A DNA stretch of 64,000 nucleotides, from positions 488,470 to 552,469 of the forward strand of contig JAEPMI010000001.1 in assembly GCA_017644045.1 (NCBI GenBank). Direction: 5' to 3'. The notes below the pieces were generated by a model. It was not told the origin of the DNA, did not search any database, and saw only the letters and a list, made by a program, of their open reading frames with translations. Every line of letters begins with the position of its first letter. Within the stretch, counting starts at the first letter, position 1. Source of the stretch: Deltaproteobacteria bacterium. GTDB lineage: Bacteria > Myxococcota_A > Polyangia > Polyangiales > Houyiibacteriaceae. Positions 35,090 to 46,386 of this stretch are shown here, piece by piece. The position numbers were made by a program, and so were the translations under genes.

Positions 35090-36204
35090 CAGTCCTTCGT
35101 CTCGCGGAGCACGCGCTGGGCGACGTGCCATGCGGCGCCGGCTTCGCTGGTCGGGTCGTCCCAGCGGCCCTCGAAGCGGCCGCAGAAGCTCGACTTGATG
35201 ACCTCGTGGAGCACGGCCTCGCCGCTCATGGCGCTCATCAGCGGGTGCGAGAGATAGATGCAGGCCTCTTCGGTCGCCCGAACGCTGAGCCCGCGCATCA
35301 GCTCGTCCGACTGGCGGATGGCGCTGGCCACCGAGACGAGTCGCTCGATGACCGGCCGGCCGAGATCCGGGTGGCGACGGCGCAGGAGCTTCACCTCCTC
35401 TTCGCCCGGCAAGTAGTCGACCTGCAGCGGCGCGAAGCGGTCGAGCTGCGCGGCGTCGATGCCGAAGGTGGCAGTGAACGACGAGCCACGGTTCACGGCC
35501 GCGACGAACTGCACGTTGTCGGGGATCGGCACGAAGCGGGCTTCGATGGGGTGGTACACGCGCCGGAACGAGTCGAGCATCGGCATGAGCGCGTTCCGCG
35601 CGGTCTCGGGGCAGCGGTTGAGCTCGTCCAGAAAGACCAGGTAGCGCTTGTCGGGCGACTCGCTCGCGGACTCGATGGCCTCGAGGATCTCGGTCTTCAC
35701 GAAGTCGGTGACCGGAGACCCGGACTCGCTCGCGCGCACCTGGATGGTGGCGAAGAAGTCACTCGCTTCGATGACCGCGCCGCAGTTGTAGAAGACCAGC
35801 TCCATGCCGAGGGTCTCGGCGAGCGTCCGCACGAGCACCGACTTGCCCGAGCCCTGCGGACCGTCGAGCAAGATGTTCAACCCCGACTCGAGCAGCACCT
35901 GCAGCTTCCGCGCGACCCACGGGTCCAGGTAGATGCCCTCGATCGCGAAGGGCGCCGGCCCCTCGTAGGCCACCTCGATGTAGCCGTGGTCGGAGCGCTC
36001 TGGCTTCTCGATGGTGACGATGCGCACCATGCACGGCGCGCCCGCCACGATCTTCGGGTCGCTCGTGAGCACCGCCTTCGGCGCGCGCTGCCCATCGAGG
36101 TGGGTCGCTCGCAGCGTGAAGCGCGAGTCTTCCTTCGGGTTGGGCCAGAAGGTCGCCTGCAGCACCTGTCCGACCTTCAGGTCACCCACGTCGAGCTTCG
36201 CCAT
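35089..36204 (-). CDS. MoxR-type AAA+ ATPase
   Basis: This 371-residue protein has an N-terminal beta-rich extension (1-85) and a MoxR/CbbQ-NirQ-type AAA+ core: Walker A GPQGSGKS at 115-122, Walker B YLVFLDELNRCP at about 188-199, sensor-1 region VQFVAAVNRGSS, and an Arg-containing LDRFAPLQVDYLP. Such ATPases act with von Willebrand A-domain partners to remodel or metallate targets (NorQ/NorD, CbbQ/CbbO, chelatase subunits). The likely partner here is the 1616-residue VWA protein at 37577-42427 on the same strand, separated by two short genes. It is cytoplasmic. The extra N-terminal beta domain is unusual for the family and may bind the partner or substrate. Confidence 0.85.
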   Translation of the reverse strand: MAKLDVGDLKVGQVLQATFWPNPKEDSRFTLRATHLDGQRAPKAVLTSDPKIVAGAPCMVRIVTIEKPERSDHGYIEVAYEGPAPFAIEGIYLDPWVARKLQVLLESGLNILLDGPQGSGKSVLVRTLAETLGMELVFYNCGAVIEASDFFATIQVRASESGSPVTDFVKTEILEAIESASESPDKRYLVFLDELNRCPETARNALMPMLDSFRRVYHPIEARFVPIPDNVQFVAAVNRGSSFTATFGIDAAQLDRFAPLQVDYLPGEEEVKLLRRRHPDLGRPVIERLVSVASAIRQSDELMRGLSVRATEEACIYLSHPLMSAMSGEAVLHEVIKSSFCGRFEGRWDDPTSEAGAAWHVAQRVLRETKD

Positions 36205-36237
36205 GACATGCGTGTACCACGGCCCCGAGCCGGCGCG

Positions 36238-37131
36238 TCAGCTCACGACGGGGATGGCGTAGAAGAGCTCCGACTCGTGGGATTCGGCGTCGTAGCCCTC
36301 CCCGTAGATCTCCAGATCCGCGCCGTAGCTGTGCCGGTAGTCGCCGGCCATGAGCCAGGTCGAGTAGGCGTAGCTCACCGTGTGGTCGACCTCGCGGGCC
36401 GGCCCCCGGTGGGCGAAGCGCGCGTACGTCGCGCCCGGCAGCTCGAGTCGCACCAACCCATCGGGCACGGGAGCGTTCGGGTGGACCTCGATGGCCGCGT
36501 GGTAGTCGAGCGCCTCGCCGTCCTCGACCAAGCCCGGCCGAATGACCCCGTAGCAGACGCCAGGGATCGCCTTCTCGATCCGGTCGAGCCAGGGCAGGAA
36601 CTCGTCCCAGAGCCGCGGGAGCTTGTCGCCCAGGTCGTTCTTCTCCGAGTCGACGCCGTAGAAGGTGGTCTGCAGCCCCACCAGGCACATCGCGTCCCGG
36701 GTCTCGATCACCGGCTCGCGAGACACCCGATCGCGGAGGTACGCGATCGAGTCCTCGTCGAGCTGGAGCTTCCGGGGGAAGAGATTGCGCTTTCCGAGCC
36801 CGCGGTAGGCCGTCGGGGTCATGCCGAAGGCCTTCTTGAAGGCTCGCGCGAAGGCCTCCTGGCTCTCGAAGCCGGCGTCCAGCGCGATGTCGAGCACTCG
36901 CAGGTCCGTGCCCGCGAGCCGCTCGAGCGCGTTCGCCATCCGACGCGAGCGGATGTAGGCCTTCAAGGTCTCGCCGGTGAGCGACTTGAAGATCCGCTGG
37001 AAGTGCCACTGGCTGAGTCCGGCGGCCTTGGCGACTGCGCCGAGCGGCACCTCCTCTTCGAGGTGGGCTTCGATGAAATCCACCCCGCGTCGGATGCGCT
37101 CCACGTAATAGGCGTCGTCGGACTCGGCCAT
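36238..37131 (-). CDS. AraC-family regulator with GyrI-like effector domain
   Basis: This 297-residue regulator has an N-terminal AraC double HTH at about 8-112 (VPLGAVAKAAGLSQWHFQRIFKSLTGETLKAYIRSRR, then FESQEAFARAFKKAFGMTPTAYR). A GyrI/Rob-like small-molecule binding domain at 140-297 follows (LVGLQTTFYGVDSEK; GATYARFAHRGP; YSTWLMAG; DLEIYGEGYD). The domain order matches Rob/SoxS-Rob type multidrug or stress regulators. The gene starts 4 bp after the SnoaL-like gene stop, so the two are co-transcribed and likely linked in function. The effector cannot be predicted. Confidence 0.88.
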   Translation of the reverse strand: MAESDDAYYVERIRRGVDFIEAHLEEEVPLGAVAKAAGLSQWHFQRIFKSLTGETLKAYIRSRRMANALERLAGTDLRVLDIALDAGFESQEAFARAFKKAFGMTPTAYRGLGKRNLFPRKLQLDEDSIAYLRDRVSREPVIETRDAMCLVGLQTTFYGVDSEKNDLGDKLPRLWDEFLPWLDRIEKAIPGVCYGVIRPGLVEDGEALDYHAAIEVHPNAPVPDGLVRLELPGATYARFAHRGPAREVDHTVSYAYSTWLMAGDYRHSYGADLEIYGEGYDAESHESELFYAIPVVS

Positions 37132-37135
37132 CGGC

Positions 37136-37498
37136 TCAGCCTTGCTCGGGGACCTCGAAGAAGCCCGTCATGGCCACGAGCTTGCCATGCTCGTCGTACT
37201 CGCCGTAGCTCGTGCCGGTCCCTTGCAGGCCGCCCTCTCCGTCCAGCATCCGCCAGCGGGCGATGCTCCGACCGTGGTGGGTCATGAACTCATCGGTCAC
37301 GAAGTGTCCGCCCGGGATCTGCTGGTGGAACGCCCGCATGTACGCCACCAGCTCGTCCTGCCCCGAGGCGACCATCAGCGGGTCGCGATACACGCACTCC
37401 GGCACCGCCGCGTCGGCGAGGAGCGCGCGCTTCTCCGCTTCGCTCTCGACCTTCCACGACTTCACGTAGCGTTCCCAGACCTCTCTCGTGTCACTCAT
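37136..37498 (-). CDS. SnoaL / NTF2-like small protein
   Basis: This 120-residue single-domain protein has the SnoaL-like alpha+beta barrel pattern: an N-terminal helix (REVWERYVKSWKVESEAEKRALL), then YRDPLMVASGQDELVAYMRAFHQQIPGGHFVTDEFMTHHGRSIARWRML, ending in a strand (LVAMTGFFEV). Such folds bind or isomerise small hydrophobic molecules. A strong AGGAGG sits 5 nt before the ATG at 37498. The AraC/GyrI regulator gene follows after 4 bp, suggesting a small detoxification or sensing pair inserted between the VWA and MoxR genes. Confidence 0.75.
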   Translation of the reverse strand: MSDTREVWERYVKSWKVESEAEKRALLADAAVPECVYRDPLMVASGQDELVAYMRAFHQQIPGGHFVTDEFMTHHGRSIARWRMLDGEGGLQGTGTSYGEYDEHGKLVAMTGFFEVPEQG

Positions 37499-37576
37499 CG
37501 AAACCTCCTGTGTGCGTTCGATGAGTCCACTCTTCCGCGGCCCGCCGCTGCCCTTCTGACATTTTGTGCGGTTCCG

Positions 37577-40500
37577 TCAGCGCAGCACACTGCTGGCGAG
37601 CTTGGTCAACACCTTCCCGAAGCGCATGGCCGCGGCGGCGTAGTCCTCGTCGAGCACCTCGATGTAGTGATCGAAGCACTGCTCCTCGAGGGGCCGCACG
37701 GCGATCTGCGCATTCATGAGCCCGTCCCGCGCGAGCCGGCGGCTCAGGCCGCGGAGGGCATCGACCGAGCACTCGGTGGGGAGCCCGTCGCTGATCATCA
37801 CCAGCAGCTTCGCTGCTCGCCGCGATCGGTACGCGTGCTCGGCCACGTGGGCCAGGCCGGCCGCGTCGTTGTTGCCGCCACCGGATTCGAGAGTGGTGAC
37901 GGCGCAGTTCTCCGAGTCACCGCAGTCGAAGATGATCGAGTCGGTGAAGCCGAAGATGCGGGTGTCGACACCATCGAGACCGCGCGTCGCCTCCGCGAGG
38001 AGGACGCCGAAGCGGTGCGCCTTGTCCATGCTCTCGCCGACCATCGACCCGGAGCAGTCGATGGCCATGCCGAGGAAGAGATCGCGCGAGAGCACCCGCT
38101 CCCGCGACACGAGAATGCGCGGGTCCCCCTTGAGCGCCAGGGCCTGCAGCTGCGTTCGGTCGAGCCGGTGCCCACGCAGCCGCCGTCGCTGCGGCACGGA
38201 CCGCACGCCGAGCTCCTCGAACGCGCGCCGCAGGCGACGGGCCGGGAGCGCGACCTCGCGCATCACCTCGCGGTGCTTGTCCCGATCGACCGGGAGCCGC
38301 TCGACCTCGGTGATCGGCGAGAAGCTGTCGTCGGCGCCGACGTTGATCGCCAGCCCGCCCCGGGCCCGGCTCGAGCCGCCCTGAGACTTCTTCGGCGGCT
38401 CGAGGATGCGCTCGACCTCGCGCTGGACCTCCTCGTCCTCGATGCCGGCGGTGTCGGTGACGCCCTCGAGCTCTCCCGCGCCGCCGGTCTCGTGGCCGCC
38501 GATGTGATCGGCCAGCGTGACCTCGTCCCCGAAGATGCGCCGGAGCTCGAGCGCGATCTCCCAGAGCTCCTCGGCGCTCGAGTGGCGGAAGCGCCGACCG
38601 AAGAGCGCGAGCCCCTCGCGGACCTTCGGGTCGTCGTGCCGATCGCCGAGCCCCATGCGGAGCGCCCGGAAGAAGCGGGCGAACGAGTGCCCCTGCCGCT
38701 CGAGCGCGCCGAGCAGCGGCCCGTTCCCCACGCGAACGCAGTCGGGCTCGTCGGCGACGGATAGCTCCGAGGCGATCAAGGCCAGCGCGGCGTCCACCCC
38801 GAGCGCCTGCACCAGGTCGACGACGATCATCGATCGCCCGCCGTGCTGGAACGCATAGGCGGCCAGCGTCTTGAGTCGGTCGCCGAACTCCGCGTCGATG
38901 GCGCGCAGCCGACGCTCGAGGTGCTCGTCGAGCACCAGGTTCATCAGCGGACGCATCCGCTTCTGACCCGCGCGTTCCCACACCTCGAGGTGGTCCTTCT
39001 CCCGGTGGTAGAGCTGGTGACCGAGCTCGTGGAGGACCAGTCCCTCGACGACTCGCGCACCGTCGGGCTCATCGCGCAGCAGCGGCTGCGCGGTGATGTG
39101 AACGTCGCGCGTTCGCAGATCGGTGTACCCGAAGGCCTTCGGGTCGGAGATCAGGTGGAAGCGCATCAGCCGGCCGGTCAGCTCGAGCCCGCGCTTCGTG
39201 CCCCAGGCGAAGACCTCCGCCAGCGCGCTCACCTCGCGTCGTCGCCGGCCCGCGGCCCAGCGGGTCAGCGCCCCCGCGGCGCGAACGCGGGTGTGCTTGG
39301 TGTTCCCGTCGCGGAGGGCCGCGCCCCAGAGCGTCTCTTCGATCGGTCCGCTGATCCGGTTCACGCGCTCGAAGAACGCCTCCTCGAGCTTGCCGGTGCC
39401 CACCCGCAGGACTCCGTCGGCCAGCGCGACGAGCACATCGTCGTCGGTGCGGATGTCGTGCACGATGCCGCCGCCGAGCAGCGCGTTCTCCCAGAGGATG
39501 GGACCGCCGAGTGCGTGGCCCTTCCCGTGGAGCCTGAGCGCGCAGCGAAAGCGGAGCTGCCCATCCCGTTGGTCGTCCGCCATGAGAAAACGGCGGATGG
39601 CGGGCAGGTCCTCGTCGAGGAGCGCGTGCTTCATCGCGAGTTGGTAGGCCGCCGGATGCGGCGACGACGCCGCCAGTGTCGCGAAGCGCTCACCGAGCTC
39701 CGAGCGCAACCGCTCGGCGTCCTCGACCCGGAGCCACGACTCGCCGACCAGGGGCTCGCACGCGACCGCCACGGCCGCCTCGTCGTCCTCGAGCGCCATC
39801 GCGAGGAGGAAGCGTGCTTCCGTCGGAATGGAGGGGTTCGCGAGTCGCTCCCGCAGCTCGTCGGCGCCCACGTGTTCGAAGAGGAGCGCGGCGCGCGCGG
39901 CGACCACCGCGCGCTCGCTGCCCACGTCGATCACGGAGAGCAGCCGGCGTTCGCCTCGCTCCCCGAGCAGGACGAGGCGGATCGCCGCGTCCTCACCGAC
40001 GGCCCAGTCGCCCAGCCACTCGGTGAGCTGGTCGAGGTCCTCGCTCACCTTCACGGCGGCCAGCTTCTCGGCGCGACCGGCCACGATGCGGCGGGCCCGC
40101 TGTCGGGGCGGAAGCCCACGGCTCGAGATCCACTCGCGGAGCGCCTCGCGAACGTCGTCGGTGAAGTCGGCGAGCTTCGCGTGCACCGCCTCGCGCCGCT
40201 GCTCCATCAGCGCGTGCGCCACCCCCTTCACGGCGATGGCGTTGAGCGCGCGCGCCGCGCCCACTCCGTGCGGCGTGTCGAGCTCCCCGATGAACGCGTC
40301 GATCCACGCCTCGGTCGCCCATCGTTCGACCCGCTCGATGGGGCCACGGTAGCGCGCCACCGAGAGCTCACGGCCGACCGCCCGAAAGAGCCGATCGGTG
40401 AGCTCCGCGCAAGGCCAGGCCGCCGCGCTGGCGAGGAACGCCGGGCCGAGCTCGAACACCCGCTTCGCCGCCCGCTCCGCGAGCTGCTCCCAGCGATAGA

Positions 40501-42427
40501 GCCAGGCGTCGAGCAACATCGAGCCCACGCCCTGACCGAACCAGGCGTCGACGAGCGCGCCGTCGAAGCTGGGACCGAAGATGGCGCCGCCGCCACTCCA
40601 GTGGTCGAGGGCGGCCGCGACCTCGGGAAAGGGGTCCCCACAGGCGAGCAATGCCATGCACGCCCGGCGATCCGGTGCTCCGGAGCGACCCTCGAGCGCC
40701 TCGACGAGTCGACGGAGCGGGTGGTCGAGCGTGATCGCACCGCCGCCGCGGATGGCCGCGACCTCGGAGTCGTCGAGCTCATGGAGCTCGGGGAGATCCT
40801 CGTCCGGAGGGAGCACGGTGAAGAGCTGGCGCTCCTTGGCCCAAGCGCGCACGCGAGGGTCGGCGTGGCCGAGCAGCGCGTTCGCTGCTCCGTCACCCCC
40901 CGACAGGAGCCGACCCAGCGGCTCCAGCCAGCTCACGAGCACCTCGGTCTCGAGCGCCAGCAGCGTACGAGTGAGCGTGTCCGAGCCGAGGCCCGCCAGT
41001 GAGATCAGGATTCGCTCGCCGAACGCGTCATCGGGTCGAAGCGTGGTGAGCACGCGGTGCCACTCCCCTTCGCGGCCGAGGTGGAGCCGAAGTCCGACCG
41101 CGAACGCCCGCAGCGCGACCTCGCTGTCGAGCACGAGGTCCACTCTCGGCTCGAGCGCCGCGAGCGCATGAAAGAGATCGTCGGGCTCCCAGACCGCGCT
41201 CAAGTCCTCGAACAGGCCGCGGCGATGCACACACGCGGCGAGGAGCACCCCCGCCAGCGGCGCGCGCGGGTCGGTCGGGCCCATGAGTCCCTTCGTCGCT
41301 GCGCCAAAGCGTCGAATCGCCGCGACGTCGACCCGCAGGAGACGGTAGGCCTCGAGCGGATGGGCGATCGCGCGATCGACCATCAGCTTCGTTCGCTTCC
41401 GTCGGGACGAGCCCGGTCCACCGGCCTCGGGATGGAGCTGCCCCAGCAAGAACGAGAGCTGCCCGCCCGTGACGAGCGAGGCCATCGCGAAGGCACCCGC
41501 CCAATCGAGCTCCCCACCCGGTCGCAGCAGCTCCTCGAAGACCCGCTCGGCGAGCGCCGCCCGCTCCTCCGTGTCATTCGGCGAAGGGGGTCGGGCGCCG
41601 CCCAACCCGACCAGCGCGGCACGACGGTAGCGCTCGTCGATGCGCTCCTCGAGGAGCACGCCCAGGTCGATGCGAAGCGCCAGCTCGAGCGCCGGGCCCT
41701 CGGGGTCGCGCACGGCCTCTTCGCGCATGGACTCCGCGAGCAGCGCGCCGACTCGCTCGTTGCGTGTCGCGAGGCTGGCCAAGCGCCGATGGATGCGGAG
41801 CCGATCGTCTTCCGGGCCATCCACGAAGAGCGCGAGCAGCCGATGGACGCCACCGGGGGTGAGGTGCGCGAGCAGGAAGCGCATCAGCACGTCGGGCGAG
41901 CGCGCGAGCAACCACGCGCGCGCCGTCGCGACGTCGAGATGGCCGCGCTCGACGAGGCCGAGCATGAAGCCGACGTCCTGTGCCGGCAGCTCCACGCGGT
42001 CGATGCGGTCCGCGCACTCGGGGTCGGCGAAGAGCCGCGCGGCCAGGTCGTGCGCCGGCGGTGGACAGGACTCGAGCGCGCGGCGTCGGATCGCCGGGTC
42101 CGGGTGGAAGAGCGCGTGTGCGTAGCGCGCCGGGTGGCTGTGACCGCTCTCGGCCAGCGCGTCCACCGCGGCGAAGCGCACCGTCTCGACCGGGTCGTCC
42201 AACGCCGCGACCATCGAGCGGATCGCGCGAGGGCCACGACAGCCGGCGAGACACTGGAGGGCGACGGCGCGCAGCTCGGCGCTCTCGTGCGTCAGACACG
42301 GCTCGAGGAACCCGAGGAACGCCACCCGGCGCTCGACCGTTCGCATCGCGAGCGCCGAGAGCGGCTCGACGAGCGACTCGTCGAGCCGCCCCTCGCGAAG
42401 CTGCTGATGGAGCTCCAGATCCTTCAT
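37577..42427 (-). CDS. Giant HEAT-repeat / HExxH / VWA protein
   Basis: This 1616-residue cytoplasmic protein has no signal or membrane helix. The first ~1000 residues are helical repeats, clearest near the N terminus (ELRAVALQCLAGCRGPRAIRSMVAALDDPVETVRFAAVDALAESG), i.e. HEAT-like scaffold. Around 1131-1135 lies HELGH (LVLHELGHQLYH) followed by NLVLDEHLERRLRAID, reminiscent of the CobT/NorD and DUF2201-type segment that precedes VWA domains. The VWA domain fills 1448-1616 with a MIDAS-like DCSGS near 1454-1458 and a later GLPTEC loop (ISDGLP). It fits a MoxR-VWA partnership with the ATPase at 35089. The metallopeptidase-like motif may be structural or catalytic. It starts 6 bp after the MopE-type gene. 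Confidence 0.85.
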   Translation of the reverse strand: MKDLELHQQLREGRLDESLVEPLSALAMRTVERRVAFLGFLEPCLTHESAELRAVALQCLAGCRGPRAIRSMVAALDDPVETVRFAAVDALAESGHSHPARYAHALFHPDPAIRRRALESCPPPAHDLAARLFADPECADRIDRVELPAQDVGFMLGLVERGHLDVATARAWLLARSPDVLMRFLLAHLTPGGVHRLLALFVDGPEDDRLRIHRRLASLATRNERVGALLAESMREEAVRDPEGPALELALRIDLGVLLEERIDERYRRAALVGLGGARPPSPNDTEERAALAERVFEELLRPGGELDWAGAFAMASLVTGGQLSFLLGQLHPEAGGPGSSRRKRTKLMVDRAIAHPLEAYRLLRVDVAAIRRFGAATKGLMGPTDPRAPLAGVLLAACVHRRGLFEDLSAVWEPDDLFHALAALEPRVDLVLDSEVALRAFAVGLRLHLGREGEWHRVLTTLRPDDAFGERILISLAGLGSDTLTRTLLALETEVLVSWLEPLGRLLSGGDGAANALLGHADPRVRAWAKERQLFTVLPPDEDLPELHELDDSEVAAIRGGGAITLDHPLRRLVEALEGRSGAPDRRACMALLACGDPFPEVAAALDHWSGGGAIFGPSFDGALVDAWFGQGVGSMLLDAWLYRWEQLAERAAKRVFELGPAFLASAAAWPCAELTDRLFRAVGRELSVARYRGPIERVERWATEAWIDAFIGELDTPHGVGAARALNAIAVKGVAHALMEQRREAVHAKLADFTDDVREALREWISSRGLPPRQRARRIVAGRAEKLAAVKVSEDLDQLTEWLGDWAVGEDAAIRLVLLGERGERRLLSVIDVGSERAVVAARAALLFEHVGADELRERLANPSIPTEARFLLAMALEDDEAAVAVACEPLVGESWLRVEDAERLRSELGERFATLAASSPHPAAYQLAMKHALLDEDLPAIRRFLMADDQRDGQLRFRCALRLHGKGHALGGPILWENALLGGGIVHDIRTDDDVLVALADGVLRVGTGKLEEAFFERVNRISGPIEETLWGAALRDGNTKHTRVRAAGALTRWAAGRRRREVSALAEVFAWGTKRGLELTGRLMRFHLISDPKAFGYTDLRTRDVHITAQPLLRDEPDGARVVEGLVLHELGHQLYHREKDHLEVWERAGQKRMRPLMNLVLDEHLERRLRAIDAEFGDRLKTLAAYAFQHGGRSMIVVDLVQALGVDAALALIASELSVADEPDCVRVGNGPLLGALERQGHSFARFFRALRMGLGDRHDDPKVREGLALFGRRFRHSSAEELWEIALELRRIFGDEVTLADHIGGHETGGAGELEGVTDTAGIEDEEVQREVERILEPPKKSQGGSSRARGGLAINVGADDSFSPITEVERLPVDRDKHREVMREVALPARRLRRAFEELGVRSVPQRRRLRGHRLDRTQLQALALKGDPRILVSRERVLSRDLFLGMAIDCSGSMVGESMDKAHRFGVLLAEATRGLDGVDTRIFGFTDSIIFDCGDSENCAVTTLESGGGNNDAAGLAHVAEHAYRSRRAAKLLVMISDGLPTECSVDALRGLSRRLARDGLMNAQIAVRPLEEQCFDHYIEVLDEDYAAAAMRFGKVLTKLASSVLR

Positions 42428-42433
42428 GGCCGA

Positions 42434-44869
<2,436 letters not shown>

Positions 44870-45402
44870 CGCCAGGAGCATACACGGGCCGAGCGAAGAC
44901 GGGGCACCCTCGCGAGCCACCCGCCGTTCCGTCCATCCTGGGTACTCTCCGCAAGCTCGTGAGAGCCGCCGCGGATGGCCACAGGTTGGAAGAAGGCGAA
45001 GGCTTCCGCCCGCACGCGACCTTCCCCGTCGATGCCACGATCGCGTCGTCCCGCGTGTTGCCACGCTCGGATCCGAAGGCACCCCCGCAGTGGAGCCCGC
45101 ACGAGACGGAGGGGTACCGGATCTCCGCGCCCGACCGCTCCCACCAGAGAGGCCGTCGTTTTCGGCGCGGCACGCCGTGAGCCCGAAGAAACGGGTCACG
45201 GAGCATCATGAGAAGGGCGAACACGACCGATGGGTCGCGAGCGTGCCCCGTCACTGACTCCACACGTCGCCATGCCACCGCTTGCGCGGCGCATCGGCGT
45301 CAGTGGCTGGAGTCGAGTCTCGGTTCCGTCATGGGCACCTCCGCGGTGCGGGGAGGCGCGACGGTAAGCACGTCGATCGAGTGCGCAAGGGCCGAGATGC
45401 GA
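44870..45402. other. 533-bp intergenic region without a convincing gene
   Basis: The region lies between the stop of the alpha-E gene (45403) and the start of the MopE-type gene (44869), both on the minus strand. Reading frames here are short, lack the codon bias of neighbours and run into the adjacent genes. No tRNA-like cloverleaf, strong hairpin or obvious repeat was found by eye. It should contain the promoter of the MopE-type gene and the 3' end of the ATP-grasp/alpha-E transcript. A structured RNA cannot be excluded. Confidence 0.5.
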
Positions 45403-46386
45403 TCAAGCGTCGCTCGGCGCGTAGGGACCGGGCTTCACCGAGCGGGGCTCGGCGAGGAAGAACGACTGGGTGACCCCGTCGCCGACGGAGTTGATCTTCG
45501 CCTGCAGCTTGTCGACGTACTCGTGGAGGCCGCCGATGAGGATGTCGTCGGTGGCCGAGAAGTCGAGCTCGGCGCGCAGCCGGCCGAGGCGCTTCTCGGC
45601 GACGTTGCTGAAGGTCCCGAGCGGGCAGCCGGTGATCTTGTGCAGGCTGCGCTCCGCGCTCGAGAGGCAGTGACGCACGGAGCGGGGGAAGCGCCCATCG
45701 AGCATCAGGAAGCCGACGACCTTGTCCGGCGAGATGCGGCCGTGCTGGCGGCGGTACTCGATCATGCAGTCGGTGGACTGGAGCAGCGCCGACCACTGGA
45801 TGATGTCCAGCGGGCTCCCGACCGCCTTCGTGTCCGGCAGCAGGATGAAGTACTTCACGTCGAGGATGCGCGAGGTCTTGTCGGCGCGCTCGAGCGAGCG
45901 ACCGAGCCGCGCGAAGTGCCAGAGCTCGCCGTGGGAGATCGTGTTGTCGAGGATCCCCGTGAGCAGGTGGCTCTGTAGCTTGATCTGATCGAAGAACGCG
46001 GTCTGCTGCGCACCCTCGAGGTTGGCGCCGGCGGCCTGGTGCACCATCAGGTAGAGCTTGTTCAGCTCCTCCCAGCTCGCGAGGCTGAGCCGGTCGCGAA
46101 TGGTGCGGCCGTTCTCGCGCGCGGCTTCGAGGCAGCTCACGATCGAGTTCGGGTAGTCCTTGTCGAAGGTCAGGAAGTGCACGACGTTCTTGCGCGTCGG
46201 CTTTCCGTAGCGCTCCTCGAAGAGCTTCTGATCACCGGTGATGGCCACCAGCGGCGCCCAATGCTGCTTGCGGCCACCGCCCTTGCTCAGGGCGTCGTGG
46301 ACGTCCACGAAGCGCGCGACGTTCTCGGCTCGCTCGATGTACCGGCAGAGCCAGTACATCGACTCGGCGACGCGGGAGAGCATCAT
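45403..46386 (-). CDS. Alpha-E domain protein
   Basis: This 327-residue all-alpha protein of the alpha-E (DUF403) family is recognised by [29 protein letters not shown] at the N terminus, then [41 protein letters not shown] and [23 protein letters not shown]. Family members are nearly always encoded with circularly permuted ATP-grasp and transglutaminase-like proteins in predicted peptide-synthesis or modification systems; the biochemical role is not known. The start ATGATG at 46386 overlaps the upstream stop (ATGA), so it is co-translated with the ATP-grasp gene. It is the last gene of the leftward arm. Confidence 0.9.
   Translation of the reverse strand: MMLSRVAESMYWLCRYIERAENVARFVDVHDALSKGGGRKQHWAPLVAITGDQKLFEERYGKPTRKNVVHFLTFDKDYPNSIVSCLEAARENGRTIRDRLSLASWEELNKLYLMVHQAAGANLEGAQQTAFFDQIKLQSHLLTGILDNTISHGELWHFARLGRSLERADKTSRILDVKYFILLPDTKAVGSPLDIIQWSALLQSTDCMIEYRRQHGRISPDKVVGFLMLDGRFPRSVRHCLSSAERSLHKITGCPLGTFSNVAEKRLGRLRAELDFSATDDILIGGLHEYVDKLQAKINSVGDGVTQSFFLAEPRSVKPGPYAPSDA

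Noticed and set aside
35125-37287. Long open frame of 720 codons on the plus strand
   Set aside because: It spans three genes with clear domains on the other strand (MoxR, AraC, SnoaL), which cannot be chance.
38843-41002. Long open frame of 719 codons on the plus strand
   Set aside because: It is antisense to the HEAT/HExxH/VWA gene and shows only charged low-complexity sequence.
44870-45402. tRNA or small protein gene in the large gap
   Set aside because: No T-arm consensus or acceptor stem was found, and the short frames lack the strong third-position GC bias of real genes here.
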